In this document: piece by piece, positions 17,460 through 25,200 of the stretch
How the letters are laid out: every line of letters starts with the position of its first letter
How positions within the stretch are numbered: position 1 is the stretch's first letter
Origin: CBFDBF01 sp050293315
Lineage (GTDB): Bacteria > Pseudomonadota > Gammaproteobacteria > Chromatiales > Chromatiaceae
Direction: 5' to 3'
DNA: 64,000 bases
Assembly: GCA_050293315.1 (NCBI GenBank)
Contig: JBNKMS010000031.1
Span: 124,001 to 188,000 of the forward strand
Notes under the pieces: generated by a model
Told to the model about the DNA's origin: nothing
Databases searched by the model: none
Seen by the model: only the letters and a program-made list of their open reading frames with translations
Position numbers and translations under genes: made by a program

Positions 17460-17819
17460 ATGCCAAGAGTAAAACGTGGTGTTACAGCACACGCCAAACA
17501 CAAAAAGGTGCTGGATGAGGCTAAAGGCTATTATGGTGCCCGTAGCAAGGTCTATCGTGTTGCCAAGCAGGCGGTAATCAAGGCGGGACAGTATGCCTAT
17601 CGCGATCGGCGGCAGAAGAAGCGTATGTTCCGCGCCCTCTGGATTGCCCGTATCAACGCCGGTGCACGCGCCAACGGTATCTCCTACAGCCGTATGATGA
17701 ATGGTCTAAAAAATGCCGGAGTAGAGATCGATCGCAAGATGCTGGCTGATCTGGCTATTTTTGACAAGCCAGCCTTTACCGCTCTGGCGGAACAGGCCAA
17801 GGCCAATATCTCCAGCTAA
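17460..17819 (+). CDS. rplT: Ribosomal protein bL20
   Basis: 119 residues, the family's normal length, with the hallmarks MPRVKRGVTAHAKHKKVL and GYYGARSKVYRVAKQAVIKAGQYAYRDRR. It binds 23S rRNA early in 50S assembly and in E. coli represses its own operon. It is followed by a terminator, so infC-rpmI-rplT is probably one transcription unit. Confidence 0.98.
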   Translation: MPRVKRGVTAHAKHKKVLDEAKGYYGARSKVYRVAKQAVIKAGQYAYRDRRQKKRMFRALWIARINAGARANGISYSRMMNGLKNAGVEIDRKMLADLAIFDKPAFTALAEQAKANISS

Positions 17820-17865
17820 AAAGAGGTCATCTTGCCGGACTCTATGTCCGTAAGTTGGTTGATAC

Positions 17866-17901
17866 AAAGGGGGGAGGCCTGATGGTTCTTCCCCTTTTTT
17901 T
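17866..17901 (+). terminator. Terminator after rplT
   Basis: A G-rich arm (AAGGGGGGAG) pairs with CTTCCCCTT and is followed by a run of seven T. It separates rplT from pheS. Confidence 0.75.
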
Positions 17902-17906
17902 ATTAT

Positions 17907-17960
17907 GCCCATGGATGGGCTGTGTGCCGCGGGTGTAGGGATGCATAGGAGCGGCGCATG
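17907..17960 (+). repeat. GCCCATGGATGGGC / GCCGCGGG repeat, copy 1
   Basis: The hairpin GCCCATGGATGGGC (17907-17920) is followed by GCCGCGGGTGTAGGG and ATGCATAGGAGCGGCGCATG. Both parts recur at 22242-22289 in the opposite order, suggesting one unit of a dispersed repeat caught in two registers. It lies directly upstream of pheS. Confidence 0.7.
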
Positions 17961-17980
17961 CTAATTGAGGAAACGATCAA

Positions 17981-19012
17981 ATGGGCGAAAACGATAGCCT
18001 AGATCTCAATACACTTATTAACGAGGCCCGATCTGCGATTGAAGGAGCGGCGGATATGCGCGCCCTGGATGAGGTAAGGGTCCACTATCTTGGAAAGAGT
18101 GGGCTGCTGACCGTACAGCTAAAAAAGCTTGGTACCCTGCCCAAGGATGAACGTCCCCAGGCGGGCCAGGCGATCAACCTGGCCAAGCAGGAGTTGGCTA
18201 CACAGATTGATGCGCGCAAAGAGGTACTGGAGCGGCAGGTCCTGGAGCAGCGGCTGGCCGATGAGCGTATTGATGTGACCCTGCCGGGCAGAGGTATGGG
18301 GCAGGGCGGACTGCATCCGGTCACACGCACCATGGAGCGTATCGAAGAGCTGTTTGCTCATGCCGGCTTTACAGTGAAAGAGGGGCCGGAGATCGAGGAT
18401 GATTTTCACAACTTCGAGGCGCTCAATATACCTGCCCACCATCCTGCAAGGGCCATGCACGACACCTTCTACTTTGATGAGCACCTGTTGTTGCGTACCC
18501 ACACCTCGCCGGTGCAGATCCGGGAGATGCGAAATTCAGAGCCGCCGTTGAAGATTATCGCACCGGGGCGGGTATATCGTTGCGATTCAGATCTTACCCA
18601 TACCCCCATGTTCCATCAGGTGGAGGGTTTTCTGGTGGACGAAGATGTCTCTTTCGCCGATCTGAAGGGTGTACTGTACGATTTTCTCTCCAGCTTTTTT
18701 GAGCGGGACTTGAAGTTGCGCTTCCGGCCTTCTTATTTTCCTTTTACCGAGCCATCGGCGGAGGCTGATATAGAGTGCGTTATGTGTAACGGCAAGGGGT
18801 GTCGGGTGTGTAAACAGACCGGCTGGCTGGAGTTGCTGGGCTGCGGCATGATCCACCCGGAGGTGTTTCGCCACGTCGGTATCGACAGCGAGAAATATAC
18901 CGGGTACGCCTTCGGTATGGGCGTGGAGCGTCTCACTATGATGCGTTATGGCATAAATGACTTGCGGTTGTTCTTTGAGAACGATCTGCGGTTTCTGCGG
19001 CAGTTTGCTTGA
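17981..19012 (+). CDS. pheS: Phenylalanyl-tRNA synthetase alpha subunit
   Basis: 343 residues. With PheT it forms the (alpha-beta)2 enzyme that charges tRNA-Phe. An N-terminal coiled coil (1-~90) that contacts tRNA is followed by the class II core: motif 1 around HPARAMHDTFYF, motif 2 RVYRCDSDLTHTPMFHQVEGF, a cysteine set CVMCNGKGCRVCKQTGWLE, and motif 3 GYAFGMGVERLTMMRYG. GAGGAA at ~17966 supports the ATG at 17981. pheT follows after 17 bp. Confidence 0.98.
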   Translation: MGENDSLDLNTLINEARSAIEGAADMRALDEVRVHYLGKSGLLTVQLKKLGTLPKDERPQAGQAINLAKQELATQIDARKEVLERQVLEQRLADERIDVTLPGRGMGQGGLHPVTRTMERIEELFAHAGFTVKEGPEIEDDFHNFEALNIPAHHPARAMHDTFYFDEHLLLRTHTSPVQIREMRNSEPPLKIIAPGRVYRCDSDLTHTPMFHQVEGFLVDEDVSFADLKGVLYDFLSSFFERDLKLRFRPSYFPFTEPSAEADIECVMCNGKGCRVCKQTGWLELLGCGMIHPEVFRHVGIDSEKYTGYAFGMGVERLTMMRYGINDLRLFFENDLRFLRQFA

Positions 19013-19029
19013 GTAATAGGAATTATTAA

Positions 19030-21408
19030 ATGCGATTCAGTGAAGCCTGGTTACGGCAGTGGGTAGACCCCGACATTACCACCGAACAGCTGGCGGACCA
19101 GCTCTCTATGGTCGGCCTTGAGGTCGAGTCGGTGGAGCCTGTAGCCGGTGAGTTTGAGGGTGTTGTAGTGGGGGAGGTGCTCTCTCGAGAGCAGCATCCG
19201 GACGCGGATAAATTGGGTGTCTGCATGGTCAATGTCGGCCAGGAGAGTGAACTGCAGATAGTGTGTGGCGCCTCCAACGTAGCGGCCGGGATGAGGGTGC
19301 CGGTGGCGCTGGTTGGGGCCAGGTTGCCGGGTGACTTCAAGATCAAAAAGGCCAAGCTGCGTGGCGTCCACTCCATGGGGATGATCTGCTCCGCATCCGA
19401 GCTTGGCTTGGCGGAGTCTTCCGAAGGCATTATGCCGCTGCCACAGGATGCCCCGGTTGGGCAGGACTTCCGCGACTATCTAGCTCTCGAAGATCGGGCC
19501 ATAGAGGTAGACCTCACCCCGGATCGAGGCGACTGTCTCGGGATGGTTGGGATTGCGCGTGAAGTTGGGGTGATCAATCGCTGTGCGGTTACCCCTCCGG
19601 ATATAGAGGCCGTGGCAGCGACCAATGAGGAGCGTTTCTCCGTCTCGTTGGATGCGCCAGAGGCATGTCCCCGCTACAGTTGTCGGGTGATCCGTAATAT
19701 CGATCCCCAGGCCACCACCCCTCTCTGGATGCAGGAGCGGCTGCGGCGTAGCGGTCTGCGTCCGATCAGTCCGGTGGTGGATGTGACCAACTATGTAATG
19801 CTTGAACTGGGTCAGCCGATGCACGGATTCGACCTGGCTAAACTCAAGGGCGAGATCCTGGTGCGGATGGCGCAGCCGGGAGAGAAGTTGACTCTACTCG
19901 ATGGAACAGAGTTGGAGCTACGGGATGACACCCTGCTAATCGCCGACGCCGAGCGTCCCCTGGCCATGGCCGGTATCATGGGAGGTGAGGCATCAGGGGT
20001 GACCAGCGAGAGTAGAGACATACTGCTGGAGAGTGCCTTCTTCGCACCCATCGCGATTAGTGGCAAGGCCCGTAGCTATGGCCTCCATACCGACTCCTCC
20101 CATCGCTTTGAGCGTGGCGTCGATCCACAGCTCCAGGTCACTGCGATAGAGAGGGCCACGCGGCTGTTGCTGGACATAGTCGGTGGCGAGCCAGGCCCGG
20201 TTGTGGATATTAATGCAGAGGAGCACATAGAGAAGCGTCCACAGATAGTCCTGCGGCGTGAGCGCGTGAATAAACTGCTGGGGCTGGAGATAGACGATGC
20301 TACGATCGAGGATATCCTCACCCGTCTGGAGATGCAGCTCGAGGCGGTAGAGGATGGGTGGCAGGTGACCGCACCCAGCTGCCGTTTCGATATCTCTATC
20401 GAGGTGGATCTGATAGAGGAGATCGGTCGCATCTACGGCTACAGCGAGATTCCGATGCACCGTAACTCCGCTGCTACCATGATGCGTAGCGAGCCTGAGG
20501 CCAGCTTCAATCTGCAGCGGGCCAAAAAGGTGTTGGTGGATCGGGATTATCAGGAGGTGATCACCTACAGCTTCATCAGCCGGGAGATGCACGACCTGAT
20601 GGACCCCAAACACGGTACGGTGGAGTTGGCCAATCCTATCTCCAGCGATATGTCTATCATGCGTACCAGCCTCTGGCCGGGGTTGGTGCAGAGTGCGATA
20701 TACAACCAGTCGCGTCAGCAGGGGCGGATCCGACTATTCGAGTCAGGCCTTAGGTTTGTGCAGCAAGACAATGAAATTAAACAGGATTTAATGCTGGCAG
20801 GCCTTATTACGGGAGAAAATCTCCCGGAACAGTGGGGTACAGATGACCGCAAGGCTGATTTTTTTGATATAAAGGGAGACCTGGAGGCAATTTTTGCGCT
20901 GACCGGCTGCCCGGAAGAGTACTCTTTTCAGGCAGCAGAGCATTTGGCCCTGCACCCAGGGCAGGCTGCCAGGATCGTTCGGGGGGACGAATCGGTCGGT
21001 TGGATCGGGATGCTGCACCCCGAGCTGGAGCGCAAATTAGACCTGACTGAAAGCTGCTATCTGTTTGAAATACAAGTAAATAATCTGCTTGATGGGGTGC
21101 TTCCAGGGTTTGTTCCACTGTCAAAATTCCCCTCAATACGGCGTGATATCGCCATTGTGGTGGAGCAGAAGGTGGAGTTTCGTGAGGTGAAGGCCTGCTT
21201 AATGGCTGAAATACCAGATATTTTACAAGACATTTTGCTTTTTGATGTCTATACTGGTGAAAAGGTAGATTCAGGGCTAAAAAGTCTCGCTTTAGGCTTG
21301 ATTTTACAGGAAACTTCCCACACTCTTACAGATCGGGATGTGGAAGAAGTGATGGGGGCCGTCCTGAAGGCACTAAAACAAAAATTCAATGCGCAGTTGA
21401 GGGATTAG
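19030..21408 (+). CDS. pheT: Phenylalanyl-tRNA synthetase beta subunit
   Basis: 792 residues, the normal bacterial length. Domains in order: N-terminal B1 with an inserted EMAP-II-like tRNA-binding domain (~40-150, VGEVLSREQHPDADKLGVC), the B3/B4 editing domain (~210-390, with SSHRFERGVDP), the B5 domain (~400-470), a class II-like catalytic core without activity, and a C-terminal ferredoxin-fold anticodon domain (~700-792, FPSIRRDIAIVVE). ihfA starts 2 bp after its stop. A patch of more AT-rich codons from ~20760 onward is visible but the reading frame is intact. Confidence 0.98.
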   Translation: MRFSEAWLRQWVDPDITTEQLADQLSMVGLEVESVEPVAGEFEGVVVGEVLSREQHPDADKLGVCMVNVGQESELQIVCGASNVAAGMRVPVALVGARLPGDFKIKKAKLRGVHSMGMICSASELGLAESSEGIMPLPQDAPVGQDFRDYLALEDRAIEVDLTPDRGDCLGMVGIAREVGVINRCAVTPPDIEAVAATNEERFSVSLDAPEACPRYSCRVIRNIDPQATTPLWMQERLRRSGLRPISPVVDVTNYVMLELGQPMHGFDLAKLKGEILVRMAQPGEKLTLLDGTELELRDDTLLIADAERPLAMAGIMGGEASGVTSESRDILLESAFFAPIAISGKARSYGLHTDSSHRFERGVDPQLQVTAIERATRLLLDIVGGEPGPVVDINAEEHIEKRPQIVLRRERVNKLLGLEIDDATIEDILTRLEMQLEAVEDGWQVTAPSCRFDISIEVDLIEEIGRIYGYSEIPMHRNSAATMMRSEPEASFNLQRAKKVLVDRDYQEVITYSFISREMHDLMDPKHGTVELANPISSDMSIMRTSLWPGLVQSAIYNQSRQQGRIRLFESGLRFVQQDNEIKQDLMLAGLITGENLPEQWGTDDRKADFFDIKGDLEAIFALTGCPEEYSFQAAEHLALHPGQAARIVRGDESVGWIGMLHPELERKLDLTESCYLFEIQVNNLLDGVLPGFVPLSKFPSIRRDIAIVVEQKVEFREVKACLMAEIPDILQDILLFDVYTGEKVDSGLKSLALGLILQETSHTLTDRDVEEVMGAVLKALKQKFNAQLRD

Positions 21409-21410
21409 TA

Positions 21411-21707
21411 ATGGCACTGACCAAAGCTGATATGGCCGAACGGCTGTTTGATGAACTGGGCCTGAACAAGCGTGAGGCCAAGGAGATGGTCGAGCTCTTC
21501 TTTGAGGAGACCCGTACCGCTCTGGAGGATGGTTCACAGGTAAAATTGTCCGGATTCGGGAATTTTGACCTGCGGGACAAGAACGAGCGTCCGGGGCGCA
21601 ATCCCAAGACTGGCGAAGAGATACCGATAACCGCACGCCGCGTAGTAACCTTTCGTCCAGGTCAGAAACTAAAAGAGAGGGTAGAGGCCTATGCTGGACG
21701 CGAGTAG
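21411..21707 (+). CDS. ihfA: Integration host factor alpha subunit
   Basis: 98 residues, the usual IHF-alpha length. It has MALTKADMAERLFDELGLNKREAKEMVE, the beta-arm GRNPKTGEEIPITARRVVTFRPGQKLK with the intercalating proline, and a short tail. It forms the DNA-bending heterodimer with IhfB and acts in site-specific recombination and transcription. The gene order pheT-ihfA-merR is conserved in gammaproteobacteria. Confidence 0.97.
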   Translation: MALTKADMAERLFDELGLNKREAKEMVELFFEETRTALEDGSQVKLSGFGNFDLRDKNERPGRNPKTGEEIPITARRVVTFRPGQKLKERVEAYAGRE

Positions 21708-22050
21708 TACTACCGCAGATCTCCCTGTCATACCTGGCAAGCGCTACTTTGCCATCGGCGAAGTCAGCGAGCTATGCGGAGTAAAACCTCACGTCTTGCG
21801 TTACTGGGAGCAGGAGTTTCCCCAGCTTAAACCGGTCAAACGGCGTGGTAACCGCCGCTACTATCAGCGCCATGATGTCTTGATGATTCGCCAGATTCGG
21901 AGCCTGCTCTATGAGCAGGGGTTTACCATCGGTGGTGCCAGACAGCAGCTCGCCAGCGATGATGCCAAAGAGGACAGCAGTCAGAGTCAGCAGATTACCC
22001 GCCAGCTGCGGATAGAATTAGAAGAGGTCCTGCAGATTCTTCGACGCTGA
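21691..22050 (+). CDS. MerR-family transcriptional regulator
   Basis: A 119-residue regulator. The winged-helix HTH is at ~18-88: FAIGEVSELCGVKPHVLRYWEQEFPQLKP, then RRGNRRYYQRHDVLMIRQIRSLLYEQGFTIGGARQQL. A coiled-coil dimerisation helix ends the protein. It lacks the cysteines of metal-sensing MerR proteins, and its ligand is unknown. It starts 17 bp inside ihfA with GAGG upstream, so translation is probably coupled. This gene is the usual partner between ihfA and tRNA-Pro. Confidence 0.92.
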   Translation: MLDASSTTADLPVIPGKRYFAIGEVSELCGVKPHVLRYWEQEFPQLKPVKRRGNRRYYQRHDVLMIRQIRSLLYEQGFTIGGARQQLASDDAKEDSSQSQQITRQLRIELEEVLQILRR

Positions 22051-22103
22051 ATAGGCGTCAACATTGACACAGCGCGCCGCTACGCCTAGTATGCGCGCTC
22101 CTG

Positions 22104-22180
22104 CGGAGCGTAGCGCAGCCTGGTAGCGCACCACAATGGGGTTGTGGGGGTCCGGAGTTCGAATCTCCGCGCTCCGACCA
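22104..22180 (+). tRNA. tRNA-Pro (GGG)
   Basis: A 77-nt cloverleaf with acceptor stem CGGAGCG / CGCTCCG, anticodon stem CCACA/TGTGG, loop ATGGGGT with anticodon GGG, T-loop GTTCGAATC and encoded CCA. It sits in the standard place after the merR gene. Confidence 0.97.
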
Positions 22181-22189
22181 ATGGAGTCG

Positions 22190-22221
22190 AAAGGGGTTAC
22201 GATTATTCGTAACCCCTTTTT
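22190..22221 (+). terminator. Rho-independent terminator of tRNA-Pro
   Basis: A 12-bp perfect stem (AAAGGGGTTACG, loop ATTATT) runs into TTTTT, 10 nt after the tRNA. Its stem core matches that of the tRNA-Asn terminator. Confidence 0.9.
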
Positions 22222-22241
22222 ATGTACAGGATGTACGGTAC

Positions 22242-22289
22242 GCCGCGGGCGCAGGGATGCGCAGGAGCGGCGCATGCCCATGGATGGGC
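22242..22289 (+). repeat. GCCGCGGG / GCCCATGGATGGGC repeat, copy 2
   Basis: GCCGCGGGCGCAGGGATGCG and AGGAGCGGCGCATG, then the palindrome GCCCATGGATGGGC. It is the second copy of the unit at 17907-17960. A GTAGGAGCCCTG...CAGGGCGAT hairpin, another REP-like type, follows at ~22336-22361. Confidence 0.7.
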
Positions 22290-22382
22290 TGGCCGAAGCG
22301 GCGAATAGAATAGGTAATTAGTTTCATAGCCCACATGTAGGAGCCCTGTCCTCAGGGCGATTTCAGTATCGGTAATTAGTAT

Positions 22383-22804
22383 GTAGGGCGCAATAACCAA
22401 CGGGCATTGCGCCGCATGGTTATGATATCTGTTCCATATCCGGTAATAAGTTTCGCAGCCTATTTAGACTTAAGCCTTTTTCCTGCCTTCGTGTCAGGCT
22501 GCGAGTCCCTTTCTTTTATGCGCGTAAAAGAAAGGGACGAAAGAAAACCGCGCCCGAGTGTTACCCCCTCCGGGTGCCCTGCGCTTCTCGTTTAAAGCGG
22601 AGCTGTCCATAAGGGGCATCCCTGCCCCTATGGACAGGAGCGACCTCCCTGTCGCTCCCCTTCGGGCATTTTCCGCTTGAAATTGCGATGCTCGGTGTAA
22701 CACACGGGTTATGGGGTGGAACACCCAACACCTCGCCATGCTGCGACTTGATCGCTGCATCCAACAACCCACTTCGTCATCCCGCGGCTTGACCGCGGGA
22801 TCCA
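22383..22804 (+). repeat. Composite repeat with REP-like hairpin, left of array A
   Basis: It begins with the hairpin GGCGCAAT...ATTGCGCC (22387-22413), continues with ATCCGGTAATAAGTTTCGCAGCC and a KERDERK-coding segment, and ends with a perfect 9-bp hairpin ATCCCGCGG / CCGCGGGAT at 22779-22801. An inverted relative lies at ~25250-25600 (translations MRRMVMISVPYPV and MRRMAMMSLAYPV align). Short frames inside it look like repeat translations, not genes. Confidence 0.7.
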
Positions 22805-22934
22805 TAAGATTAGGCCTACCTAAACCAGATTTTCTTTGATAACCTCACAGAATATAGGAAATACCCCCTTGGCAGGATGTACCAAGTTTAAGCTCATATC
22901 ACTGCCCGCAGGGCGTTTTTTTGGCGGCATATTA

Positions 22935-22995
22935 CAATATCGGTGCCGGCGTGATAACTCAATATCAGTGCCGGCGTGATAATTAATTGTTATGG
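22935..22995 (+). promoter_or_regulatory. attI-like leader at the head of cassette array A
   Basis: Two 25-bp tandem units (22935-22959 and 22960-22984, differing at 2 positions) are followed by AATTGTTATGG, whose GTTATGG (22989-22995) is the insertion core before the first cassette. The second unit ends in GATAATT, a possible -10 box. The head of array B has the same 61-bp plan in the same register. Confidence 0.65.
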
Positions 22996-23002
22996 ATAAA
23001 AA

Positions 23003-23476
23003 ATGTGCGCAGAGGTGCTGAAAGAAATCATGGATAGTGACTTCTGGAAAATAGCCACAGTAGTTATTGCAGGCATCGTAGCTTGGATATCATGGTCGCA
23101 GTACTCTGTTAGCAAGGAGAAGTTCAAGCTTGATCTCTTTGAAAAACGCTTTCAAGTCTTTGCTGCAACCAGGAAATTACTAACTATCGTAATGCAGCGA
23201 GCAAATATTGAGATTGATGACCTGTTTGAATTTCGCGCAAATACTGGAGAGGCTGCATTCCTATTCGACACGGATATCACCACTTATCTTAGTAAAATCG
23301 ATAAAAAAGTTATCCGGCTTCATACCCTAAAGGAAGAGATGAAGTCTCTTCCTGTGGGCGAAAAACGGTCTGAAAAGGCTGAGCAGATATCTGAATGCCT
23401 AAAATGGCTTGGAGATCAGTTGCCAGAACTTAAACATCAATTCGGGCCCTACATGAAATTTAAGGTATGGAAGTAA
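23003..23476 (+). CDS. Cassette gene: membrane-anchored hypothetical protein
   Basis: 157 residues, first cassette of array A. An N-terminal helix (~14-31, IATVVIAGIVAWISWSQY) anchors a cytosolic domain that begins KEKFKLDLFEKRFQVFAATRKLL and is otherwise helical. That FRLDLFEKRF-type stretch occurs in many small bacterial membrane proteins of unknown function. The ATG at 23003 lies just 8 bp after the insertion core, so expression probably depends on a promoter in the leader. A second ATG at 23030 would still include the helix. Function unknown. Confidence 0.75.
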   Translation: MCAEVLKEIMDSDFWKIATVVIAGIVAWISWSQYSVSKEKFKLDLFEKRFQVFAATRKLLTIVMQRANIEIDDLFEFRANTGEAAFLFDTDITTYLSKIDKKVIRLHTLKEEMKSLPVGEKRSEKAEQISECLKWLGDQLPELKHQFGPYMKFKVWK

Positions 23477-23477
23477 T

Positions 23478-23538
23478 CCATAACAATGCGGCCCAGAGCG
23501 ACGCAGCAAAGCTGCGCGCCTGGCCTTAGACGTTAAGG
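23478..23538 (+). other. attC site A1
   Basis: Cores CCATAAC (23478) and GTTAAGG (23532) bound an imperfect palindrome, CAATGCGGCCCAGAGCGACG...CTGCGCGCCTGGCC. Confidence 0.75.
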
Positions 23539-23623
23539 GCAACAATCGTTCAAGCGGTGTAAAATAAATTAATCCTCTGTGTTATCGCGGCTGCTGAACC
23601 CGATAAACAATGAGGAACTCATT

Positions 23624-23845
23624 ATGAAAAACGAAAGAAGTAGAGCCTGGAGAAGATTTTGTGATCGTGTAAAAAATGGAAAAGGCATGGGCACAGAAGA
23701 CCAATGGAAACCTGAGAAAAACTGGAAAATGCTTTATCTCCGCTCAGAAAAGCTATCTAGAGCCAAGCAACTAGGTTTTGATTATCCTAGGAAGAATTCT
23801 CACCAGCTTCTTGATAGTGAAGATGACGGAAATGACAAAGCCTAA
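23624..23845 (+). CDS. Cassette gene: small hypothetical protein
   Basis: 73 residues, very basic at the N-terminus (MKNERSRAWRRFCDRVKNGKG) with KPEKNWKMLYLRSEKLSRAKQLGFDYPR in the middle and an acidic end. GAGGAA is 8 bases before the ATG at 23624; the longer frame from 23579 lacks a ribosome site. It overlaps the next gene by 23 bp, so the two are probably translated together. The family is not recognised. Sharing a cassette with a phosphatase gene hints at a linked role but proves nothing. Confidence 0.6.
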   Translation: MKNERSRAWRRFCDRVKNGKGMGTEDQWKPEKNWKMLYLRSEKLSRAKQLGFDYPRKNSHQLLDSEDDGNDKA

Positions 23846-24167
23846 TCTTTTGTTCATCTGTAGCCGAAATCAATGGCGCAGCCCAACAGCAGAGCAAGTC
23901 TATCGCAAAAAAGGATTTAGTGCCCGCTCTGCGGGCACTAGTCCAAATGCGAAAAAGACCATTTCTGCATCCGATATCAAATGGGCTGACATGATTTTTG
24001 TCATGGAGAAGAAGCACAAAAACAGAATCGTTGCAAAATTTGGAAGGCTCGTAGAATTTAAGCCGATCCACATTTTAGATATACAGGATAATTATCAGTA
24101 TATGGATGTAGAGCTTATCTCGTGTGTTGAAGACAATGTCGAACCATATTTGCAACAAAGCCCTTAA
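23823..24167 (+). CDS. Cassette gene: low-molecular-weight phosphotyrosine phosphatase-like protein
   Basis: 114 residues. The active loop CSRNQWRSPTAEQ matches the C-x5-R signature of LMW-PTPs, followed by RSAGTSP and by DMIFVMEKKHKNRI, typical of a short predicted-PTP family. LDIQDNYQYMD sits where LMW-PTPs carry the DP general acid, and here the motif is D-I-Q-D, so activity is likely but not certain. Start codons at 23823 and 23832 are both possible. The stop overlaps the attC core, as is usual in cassettes. It shares the cassette with the basic 73-residue protein upstream. Confidence 0.8.
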   Translation: MTEMTKPNLLFICSRNQWRSPTAEQVYRKKGFSARSAGTSPNAKKTISASDIKWADMIFVMEKKHKNRIVAKFGRLVEFKPIHILDIQDNYQYMDVELISCVEDNVEPYLQQSP

Positions 24168-24227
24168 CAAGCAGCTCCACAGGATTCGCTCCCTTCGGTC
24201 GCTCTCCTGTGAGCTGGGGCGTTAGGT
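24162..24227 (+). other. attC site A2
   Basis: Cores CCTTAAC (24162) and GTTAGGT (24221); inner arms CAGCTCCACAGGA / TCCTGTGAGCTGG pair nearly perfectly around a CTTCGGTC loop. Confidence 0.9.
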
Positions 24228-24233
24228 GTATAA

Positions 24234-24650
24234 ATGCTCTTAGATAGCGCTACAGTAGAAAGCAACTTTCAAAGATTCATAGACAGAATCATTGAAAGTG
24301 AATCCGTATTCTATTTAGGAAATGAAGAAGGAGTAGCCAATTCGGTATCAAACGAAGATGAAGAAGTAGTAATACTAATGTTCTGGTCTGACAGAGCATA
24401 CGCAGCCAGAGCAAAGAAATGCTTCGATGAACATTTTGATGAAGTAGAAATGGACTTGTTTGATTTTTTATATAGGTGGCTACCTGGCATGTCGGGCGAT
24501 GGTGTGCTTGCAGGCCCTAACTGGAATGGCGACCTTGTTGGTAGAGAAATAGACCCATTTGAGTTAAGGGAGGTAATAGAAGAAAGAATGCCGTCGGAGT
24601 TAATTTCTAAATATCAAGAAAAGTACAATGAACTCACTAAAAACACCTAA
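24234..24650 (+). CDS. Cassette gene: DUF2750 protein
   Basis: 138 residues, soluble and acidic. FWSDRAYAARAKKCFDE, LYRWLPGMSGDGVLAGPNWNGDLVG and EIDPFELREVIE match the DUF2750 family, small proteins of unknown function that are frequent in cassette arrays. The ATG lies 7 bp after the insertion core GTTAGGT, leaving little room for a ribosome site. One gene per cassette; the stop codon abuts attC A3. Confidence 0.85.
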   Translation: MLLDSATVESNFQRFIDRIIESESVFYLGNEEGVANSVSNEDEEVVILMFWSDRAYAARAKKCFDEHFDEVEMDLFDFLYRWLPGMSGDGVLAGPNWNGDLVGREIDPFELREVIEERMPSELISKYQEKYNELTKNT

Positions 24651-24716
24651 CCAGTCGCTCCACTGGACGCAAATTCCGCTGCGCTCCATTTGCGCCCGTG
24701 AGCTTCAACGTTATGC
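24645..24716 (+). other. attC site A3
   Basis: Cores ACCTAAC (24645) and GTTATGC (24710). The internal stretch TGGACGCAAATTCCGCT onward is almost the same as in site B1 of array B. Confidence 0.9.
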
Positions 24717-24726
24717 GTAAAAGAGA

Positions 24727-25032
24727 ATGAACAAAACTTACGTTCGCTTAGTAATCGCAACCGCCTCGTTTTTGGTTTTTTGGTGGGCAAGTACTGTGTA
24801 TTACATGAAGTACATTTATGATATTGGTGGTACCTATTGGTCTATGGGCGTCTACGGGCTTCCAGCTGTGTTAATCGTGGTCTGGGGCATTGATTTCTGT
24901 CTAATGAAAATAACGTGGTTTCAAAAAAAGTACAAAGCTTTAACGGCTATAGATAGTTTATTGGCAATCGTATTTTATTTTCCAAGCAGTATATTGGTAT
25001 TGGGTACAATCCGTGTATTTGGCATCGCATAA
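24727..25032 (+). CDS. Cassette gene: small membrane protein
   Basis: 101 residues with three likely membrane helices (~9-28 LVIATASFLVFWWAS, ~41-60 GVYGLPAVLIVVWGIDF, ~76-96 LLAIVFYFPSSILVLGT). No family is recognised. The ATG is 11 bp after the insertion core, with AAAAGAGA as a weak ribosome site. The stop codon lies inside the attC core. Function unknown. Confidence 0.7.
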   Translation: MNKTYVRLVIATASFLVFWWASTVYYMKYIYDIGGTYWSMGVYGLPAVLIVVWGIDFCLMKITWFQKKYKALTAIDSLLAIVFYFPSSILVLGTIRVFGIA

Positions 25033-25116
25033 CAAGGCGGTCAAGTTCACTCCGGGCCTACGGCCCTGCGCGGGACCTCGGGTTTCACCCTCGGCCCCTT
25101 ACCGTAAACGTTATGT
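25027..25116 (+). other. attC site A4
   Basis: Cores GCATAAC (25027) and GTTATGT (25110); a 90-bp palindrome. From CGGTCAAGTTCACTCCGGG onward, 34 nt are identical to site B7 of array B. Confidence 0.9.
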
Positions 25117-25137
25117 GCAACGGACTAGGAGAATTTA

Positions 25138-25200
25138 ATGGCATTGACTAAGTGCAGAGAGTGCAAAACTCAAATATGTGGGGTCAGTGTAAAAACTTAA
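25138..25200 (+). pseudogene. Truncated zinc-ribbon cassette gene
   Basis: AGGAG (25127-25131) precedes an ATG reading MALTKCRECKTQ, like the start of small zinc-ribbon proteins (MAL-KC-EC) that are common as cassettes. After ~13 codons the sequence switches to GGGGTCAGTGTAAAAACTT and the frame ends at 25200. The rest of the gene and its attC are missing, so the cassette seems to be cut by the junction of the repeat region that follows. Confidence 0.6.

Larger units (their letters stand above)
22989..25176 (+). mobile_element. Integron-type gene cassette array A (no integrase)
   Basis: Four complete cassettes on the plus strand, each with one gene (the second with two) and a terminal attC palindrome (23478, 24162, 24645, 25027), then a fifth cassette cut short after ~65 bp. 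Gene content is small orphan proteins with more AT-rich sequence than the flanking housekeeping genes. No intI lies in the window, so by convention this is a CALIN-type cluster or a displaced part of an integron. Confidence 0.85.

Noticed and set aside
22494..22805. A 103-codon open frame on the minus strand right of tRNA-Pro
   Set aside because: It lies within the composite repeat; the sequence is low-complexity repeat translation and no ribosome site is seen.
22100..25200. CRISPR array or prophage attachment near tRNA-Pro as the reason for the repeats
   Set aside because: The repeats are palindromic, differ in length and spacing, and no cas, integrase or phage genes occur; the attC explanation fits better.
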